This document shows positions 6,962 to 10,636 of a DNA stretch of 10,636 bases, piece by piece; the stretch's first letter is position 1, and the number at the start of each line of letters is the position of its first letter. The translations under genes were made by a program, and so were the position numbers. The DNA is from Terana coerulea. Its lineage: Eukaryota; Basidiomycota; Agaricomycetes; Polyporales; Phanerochaetaceae. A model generated the notes under the pieces. That model saw only the letters and a program-made list of their open reading frames with translations. It had not been told where the DNA came from and did no database searches. The stretch is from assembly GCA_024811115.1 (NCBI GenBank), contig JAKOGH010000672.1, positions 1-10,636 on the forward strand, given 5' to 3'.

Positions 6962-7319
6962 ATGCAGTTCCTTTCCATCCTCGCTGCCGCCGCCGTCCTG
7001 ATGACCGCGAACGTCGCCGCCACAGCGACCTACCGCCCCTGCACGCCCGGCACGTTGTGAGTGTCCCTCCCGCCAACCTGCATAGTCACGACACTTATGA
7101 TCTTGTTGTGCTGCGTAGCATCTGCGGCCCGGACGACCACTCCATCTGGGAGTGCAACACCGCAAGCCAAGTTCGTCGAGATCGGCAGCTGCGGCGTGAG
7201 TCCCCGTCTTGCTGCCTACTGCACTGGACCTCGACAGCTGACACAACGTATGATGACGCTTTTCGCAGGCAAACCATTGCATCTACATTGACAACACTCC
7301 TTTCTGCGGCTCTTCTTAG
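6962..7319 (+). pseudogene. SSP2: small secreted cysteine-rich protein with a one-base frame break
   Basis: Exons 6962-7056, 7119-7195 and 7269-7319, introns of 62 and 73 nt (GTGAGT..TAG, GTGAGT..CAG). Residues 1-20 are a hydrophobic signal peptide. The cysteine pattern parallels SSP1: RPCTPGT-F-IC, IWEC, FVEIGSC, HC and TPFC, ending GSS and TAG at 7317-7319. Exon 1 ends with two codon bases, as in SSP1. In exon 2 the frame giving CNTASQ and the frame giving FVEIGSCG differ by one base near 7171, so exon 2 is 77 nt where 76 would keep the frame. Read literally, the protein loses its last three family cysteines and ends KPLHLH at 7289-7291. Cause could be a real mutation or a sequence error. 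The good promoter and splice sites argue for a recent event. Confidence 0.65.
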
Positions 7320-8050
7320 AGGGGATAGCGGGTGGGCGAAGTTGGAAAGCCTCGGAATATGGACTATGGACTAGTGCGGACTGCAGAATGTCAGTTGCGG
7401 AGGATGTAGCGGTCGAACAGAACCACCCGCAAAGAATGTATGCAGAATATTAGCGCGTGGACTCTGAGGTGCAAGTGATGGTGAAGCTGGTGAGCCAACG
7501 GCGAAAAGCGTGGATTTTGGTTGGCGTACTTTGGGTATAAAGAACTATTACGACCTGCCCTTCCCCGTAAGAAGATTCTCTGCCCTACTGCGTTACTAAA
7601 CATCCCACCCGACGACGAGTAAGAGGCGACACTCGAAAAACCCGCTGGCCCCGTTTGCGCGACATCCTGTTCCCGTAAATCTTCCGTCCTTGCACCCAGT
7701 CACGGTGTAGAATAGGCACAGTCTGATATACGCATTTCATTTGCAGCGTTATATTATAATTTCGGACCTGAAGCAGAGTCGAAGTAGTTCGACAAATGTG
7801 CACGATAGCATTACCCGGTGTTGGCGAGGACAAGACAGGTAGTACTAGCTGAAAAACACCTTTAGTATGTTACCATTGTTAAGCTTGTGAGCTTACTCTA
7901 TATCACGGCGCGTGCTAAAAGCATGCAACATGAATCACTACGCATTTAGCTGACTGCTCTGCAGTGTCGTGGCGGAGGGCCATGGCGTACAACTTGAGGC
8001 CTCTCTTTAAGCGCTTGAGCTAGGGTAGTCGCGTTTGGCGCCCAGACGCA
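7320..8050. other. Gene-poor region upstream of segment B
   Basis: No gene is supported. A TATAAAG lies at 7536-7542 after a TTGGG context, but no suitable ATG follows within 200 bases on the plus strand. Minus frames at 7391-7603 and 7585-7833 carry no recognisable motif. Confidence 0.4.
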
Positions 8051-8162
8051 CACGTGAGCACACGTGCGCGACGCGCTTTGTTTAACGCCGGGATCTCGCG
8101 ACGCGTTTTCAAACCCCGCGTCTCACCCTCCAGCCAGTCTTAAGCTCGAGCCGACGCGCTTT
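8051..8162 (+). promoter_or_regulatory. Alpha-B promoter module: two E-boxes plus three GACGCG elements
   Basis: CACGTG occurs at 8051-8056 and 8061-8066, one helical turn apart. Segment A has only the second. GACGCG(C/T)TTT elements are at 8070-8079, 8100-8109 and 8153-8162, with the same 30- and 53-bp spacings as in A. From 8061 to the third element the sequence has one substitution against A. Confidence 0.45.
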
Positions 8163-8236
8163 ACATCCCCATCTCCCTTGCCTCTTCCCACTCTCCAGAA
8201 TTACTTTCACTCTCATACTCTCTCAAAGCTTTGTCC

Positions 8237-8787
8237 ATGTCTAACATCGAACTCATCGCCCCTTTCGCCTTTGTGGCCGACGAGCCTGTGCCCGCCGCTG
8301 CCGAGTCCGGCAAGGCCGCTTCCGGCGTCCGCGCCGCTCTCAACAAGCTCCGCTCTAAATTCTCGTCGCCCAAGATCCAGCGCGAGAAGAAGGTCGTCGC
8401 CGCCGCTCACCCACCCGCTGCGTTCGTCAAGACCACCCGCAAGGAGCGCGGGCAGGCCGCTCAATGCAGCCAGTGCGACATCAACCACGAAGTGCGAGGC
8501 GATAGGAAGTTCGGCAGCAACGTCAAGCGATCTGTAAAGAGGAAGCTTATGCGGGTGTTCAATGACCGTGTCTGCGTACACAACATCAAGGTAGGTATCC
8601 CGTACATTCACTTACTAGCTTGTTCTGACAAGTTATCTAGCTCGGCATTGAGATTGAGATTGATATCGAGTCCGACGCTGTTTACTCCTTGGCAGAGGCA
8701 CTGAAGATCAAGACAGCACTGGACGTCGACGACGGGTCTCCGACTTACATTCTCACTCTCGCCCGGAGCCCCTCCTCACCTCAATGA
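8237..8787 (+). CDS. Alpha-B: unrecognised 166-aa basic protein, two exons
   Basis: Exons 8237-8590 and 8641-8787, one 50-nt intron (GTAGGT..TAG) at the position of alpha-A intron 2. The ATG at 8237 is the one aligned with alpha-A; an upstream in-frame TTG at 8231 is not a plausible fungal start. Residues 1-118 match alpha-A with an in-frame two-residue insertion (IQ after KFSSPK) and a two-residue deletion in the variable stretch. Alpha-A intron 1 is absent, together with three serine codons, so VF joins NDR directly at 8560/8561. C77, C80, H84, C113 and H115 are the conserved Cys/His set. Near the end a one-base indel relative to A brings TGA at 8785, so the last nine or so residues of alpha-A are lost, although the old TAG position is still visible at 8809-8811. 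Function unknown. Confidence 0.75.
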
Positions 8788-8827
8788 TTTCATCGCAATT
8801 CTCTGGCTAGCTGGCGCTCTTGGATGT

Positions 8828-9005
8828 CTGTCAAGTCTGGCCTTCAAGGCCTCGGAAATCTGACGAAGGCGACAACCCGCCTTAGCCAATACTCTGGACC
8901 CGGCGCCGCATCGCATGTGTGGACGTGCCCCAGCCCAACTCTATGCCACTTCGGATGACTATGCAGCATCAAGTCTCTGGCTTCTCACGCCTGCGCCGCC
9001 GCTTC
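8828..9005 (+). repeat. Internal repeat module R1, fuller copy in segment B
   Basis: Begins CAAGTCTGGCCTTCAAGGCC and passes through GGCGACAACCCGCC, CATCGCATGTGTGG and TCTCTGGCTTCTC to the GCGCCGCCGCTT region. The same ordered landmarks recur at about 9393-9590 (R2), so the segment contains an older internal duplication. In segment A only the first 36 bases of this copy remain. Confidence 0.55.
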
Positions 9006-9293
9006 CTGATTATGAAGATGTCATCGAGGACACGTTCTTCACTGCGCCAGGACCCATCCCGAAAATGTTCACCACAGCCGCCATCAAGGACTTGGCCGAC
9101 TACGATGATAAGGTCGACTCTCGACGCAGATGCCTCTCTTCCAGCCAACTTGACCGACCCTTCCAGCTTGAGCTGCGACAACAACACTGTCCTTGAGTGC
9201 ATCGCCTCTCGCGTCTTTGACCATTACAAGGCCAAGGCTGCAGAAGCTGACGATGTCGCCGCCTTGATGGCTTCCTTGGGTGCCTCCGACTAA
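8915..9293 (+). pseudogene. Acidic reading frame, segment B, with upstream extension, frame-broken near 9120
   Basis: A frame open from 8915 reads PPLPDYEDVIEDTFF (from about 8995) and continues into MFTTAAIKDLADYDDKVDS at 9065. A 14-base deletion relative to A then shifts the frame. From about 9122 the neighbouring frame carries DADASLPANLTDPSSL and continues cleanly through FDHYKAKAAEADDVAALMA to TAA 9291-9293. Proline- and acid-rich composition and paralogue conservation suggest an ancestral protein; the deletion makes it a likely pseudogene. The intact half here is the broken half in A, and the reverse. No domain recognised. Confidence 0.5.
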
Positions 9294-9782
9294 GGCTCAA
9301 ATCTCGCCTCCGCTTTTTCACCTCCACGCAATGCCGTCCAAGATCAAGATGCCACGCCGCATCGACAACGGGCCTTGGACGACCTCTTGTATATCTCTCA
9401 AGTCTCGCCTTCAAGGCCTCCGAATTTCGCCCCTGGCGACAACCCGCCCTGGGTCATCAATTGGACTCTGCGCCACATCGCATGTGTGGTCGCGTTCCAG
9501 CCATCTCTACCCGACTTTGGATTGTGTTTCGGCTTCAAGTCTCGCCTTTCGGGCATCAAATCTCCGGCTTCTCTTATCTGCGCCGCTTGCATTGTGTGGT
9601 CGCGTCTCAGCCTATCGCCACTCTCAGTCCACTGGACCCTATTCCCTCAAGCCGTATACCGCTTCGGATCCTACCCGCCCCTATGAACACCAGCCTACCT
9701 CCGTCGGACTGCCCAACCCGTACGATCCACCCGAGGCCAAATTTAATGACACGGCCGGCTTCAGCCTTGTGAGCGGGAGCAG
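9294..9782 (+). other. Highly conserved stretch of unclear coding status, segment B
   Basis: Counterpart of 2241-2734. The first 214 bases and the last 120 are near-identical to A; the middle is more diverged. A plus frame is open over 9280-9891 but its counterpart in A is shifted by the single-base indel near 9502, so it is not called a gene. It includes repeat module R2 (about 9393-9590). Confidence 0.4.
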
Positions 9783-10154
9783 AGACCACTCGCGTGGCTC
9801 GCCCCTCCACACTGCTGTCATACGGTCTACGCGATGGCTCGGGTCGGATAAGGTGAGCACTGCGCGCACGAGCATCCTGTATGATTGCTGACAATATGTC
9901 TTGCAGCTACTCGCGGTGTACGGGACATTCACACGTCTATCTCGGTATCGCCCACTCTCTGGACGAGTCAGGTACGTCTTCTATTGTGGTTCTAGTCCTC
10001 TGACCCGAATCTAACCTTGCTGCTTGTAGCTATTCTCTCCAGAGTGATGGCAGTCCACAACTATGCCCCCTCGCTCACTATCTACCATGTCGCTCTACAC
10101 CCCCTTGAACATGGCACGCGCCGATTGCGGTGCGCCGGAGACTATCAGACCTAG
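9783..10154 (+). CDS. Beta-B: 3' exons of an unrecognised gene (5' end unresolved)
   Basis: Proposed exons 9783-9852, 9907-9971 and 10030-10154, introns of 54 and 58 nt (GTGAGC..CAG, GTACGT..TAG). Same splice sites and phases as beta-A. The frame reads YSRCTGHSHVYLG, SLDES, AILSRVMAVHNYAP and ends CAGDYQT with TAG at 10152-10154, two codons earlier than beta-A. Identity to A is very high in the first two exons and lower in the last. As in A, an in-frame TGA just upstream (9770-9772) leaves the 5' structure unknown. No domain recognised. Confidence 0.4.
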
Positions 10155-10636
10155 ATATGATACCGTGTAGCAATTTCCTCTCAATATTTTTGTCTCTCTC
10201 CGTCTACTGTTATTTTCTTTATACAATGAATCATAATTTCTCTGAAACCTACTCCAAACTCGGGCTCAAACATTGTCGCCAAGGAAGCTTGAGGAAGGCT
10301 GCTTGAGTTTTGTTTGCTCATGTTAGAATTCCAAGCGTCCGCTTTCCCTTCTCGGCCTATATCTCACTGCACTTCTCTTGTCTCGCGCCCTCACAGCCCT
10401 TACACGACCACTCACTCAACACTAACAATGACTCTCATGCGCAGAATCTACGCCTCCTCATTATTCCCAAGATCATATGTACTCTAACGTGATGACGTCC
10501 ACCACAGTGAACCACGGAAGATAATTGGGCTGCGGGTCGATGACGGCTGCACTGAGCACAGGTTGGTGCCCACACCCAGGTCCATGTTACCCCTCATGTA
10601 TAGAGACTGAATGCATTGAATAGGAGGTGCTGTTAC
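10155..10636. other. 3' flank of beta-B and upstream region of a possible next gene
   Basis: A T-rich stretch to about 10245 fits a 3' UTR. From 10324 the GTTAGAATTCCAAGCGTCC block and a pyrimidine-rich tract match segment A. ATG 10428 (context ACTAACAATG) opens only 19 codons, and the later aligned ATG at 10491 soon meets TAA. Similarity to A ends near 10562. The last 75 bases show nothing recognisable. Confidence 0.4.

Larger units (their letters stand above)
8061..10562 (+). repeat. Segment B of a diverged tandem duplication (pair with 1086-3554)
   Basis: This segment is colinear with segment A in the same order and orientation. It keeps about 200 bases of the internal repeat region (8862-9060) that A lacks. 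It lacks alpha intron 1 and a 14-base stretch of the acidic frame, and has a shorter 3' flank after beta. Confidence 0.85.

Noticed and set aside
8064..8537. 157-codon plus-strand frame over the alpha-B promoter and exon 1
   Set aside because: It is a different frame across the promoter and alpha-B. Its start is in the conserved regulatory module and composition is Pro/Ser-rich chance translation.
9280..9891. 203-codon plus-strand open frame in segment B
   Set aside because: The same frame in segment A is shifted by a single-base indel, and the differences show no third-position bias. It also reads through the well-supported GTGAGC donor at 9853.
1086..10562. Transposon or long terminal repeat pair bounding the island
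   Set aside because: The flanking segments contain spliced host-like genes rather than LTR features. No TG..CA ends, primer binding site, reverse transcriptase, transposase or target-site duplication was seen.
1..10636. Mating-type locus: lipopeptide pheromone (CAAX ending) or STE3-type receptor genes
   Set aside because: Considered because of clustered small genes in a fungus. No short frame ending in a CAAX box and no seven-helix protein was found.

Overview
The window looks like nuclear DNA of a filamentous fungus, most likely a basidiomycete. Genes are split by many short introns (about 50-75 nt) with GT(A/G)xGT donors and CAG/TAG acceptors. Pyrimidine-rich leaders precede the start codons, and small secreted cysteine-rich proteins are present. 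Only the first gene, a peroxiredoxin, can be given a confident function. No tRNA, rRNA, CRISPR array, transposase or reverse transcriptase was seen.

Layout. (1) 1-920, minus strand: five visible exons of a Prx5/Ahp1-type peroxiredoxin whose 3' end lies beyond the window edge. (2) 921-1260: shared upstream region between this gene and the next, divergent gene. (3) About 1086-3554: segment A of a diverged tandem duplication. It holds a three-exon gene (alpha-A, 178 aa) with no family I recognise, a frame-broken acidic reading frame, a long strongly conserved stretch, and the 3' exons of a second unrecognised gene (beta-A). (4) About 3555-8050: an island with no counterpart in the duplication. 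It carries two related genes for small secreted six-cysteine proteins, SSP1 (4975-5435, apparently intact) and SSP2 (6962-7319, with a one-base frame break). A possible remnant of a third sits near 4002, with gene-poor sequence between. (5) About 8061-10562: segment B, colinear with segment A about 7 kb downstream, with alpha-B (166 aa), the acidic frame and beta-B. (6) The last 75 bases hold nothing recognisable.

How the parts relate. The two duplicated segments flank the secreted-protein island in the same orientation, as expected for a segmental duplication of roughly 7 kb period. Conservation between A and B is uneven. The alpha promoter and the stretch after the acidic frame are about 95-97% identical by eye, while the alpha coding exons and the acidic frame are much more diverged and carry indels. 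The acidic frame is broken in both copies at different places. An intron of alpha-A is absent from alpha-B. The promoter of both alpha copies has three GACGCG(C/T)TTT elements at identical 30- and 53-bp spacings, which resemble the fungal MluI cell-cycle box. No functional link between the alpha/beta genes and the secreted proteins can be shown from sequence alone.
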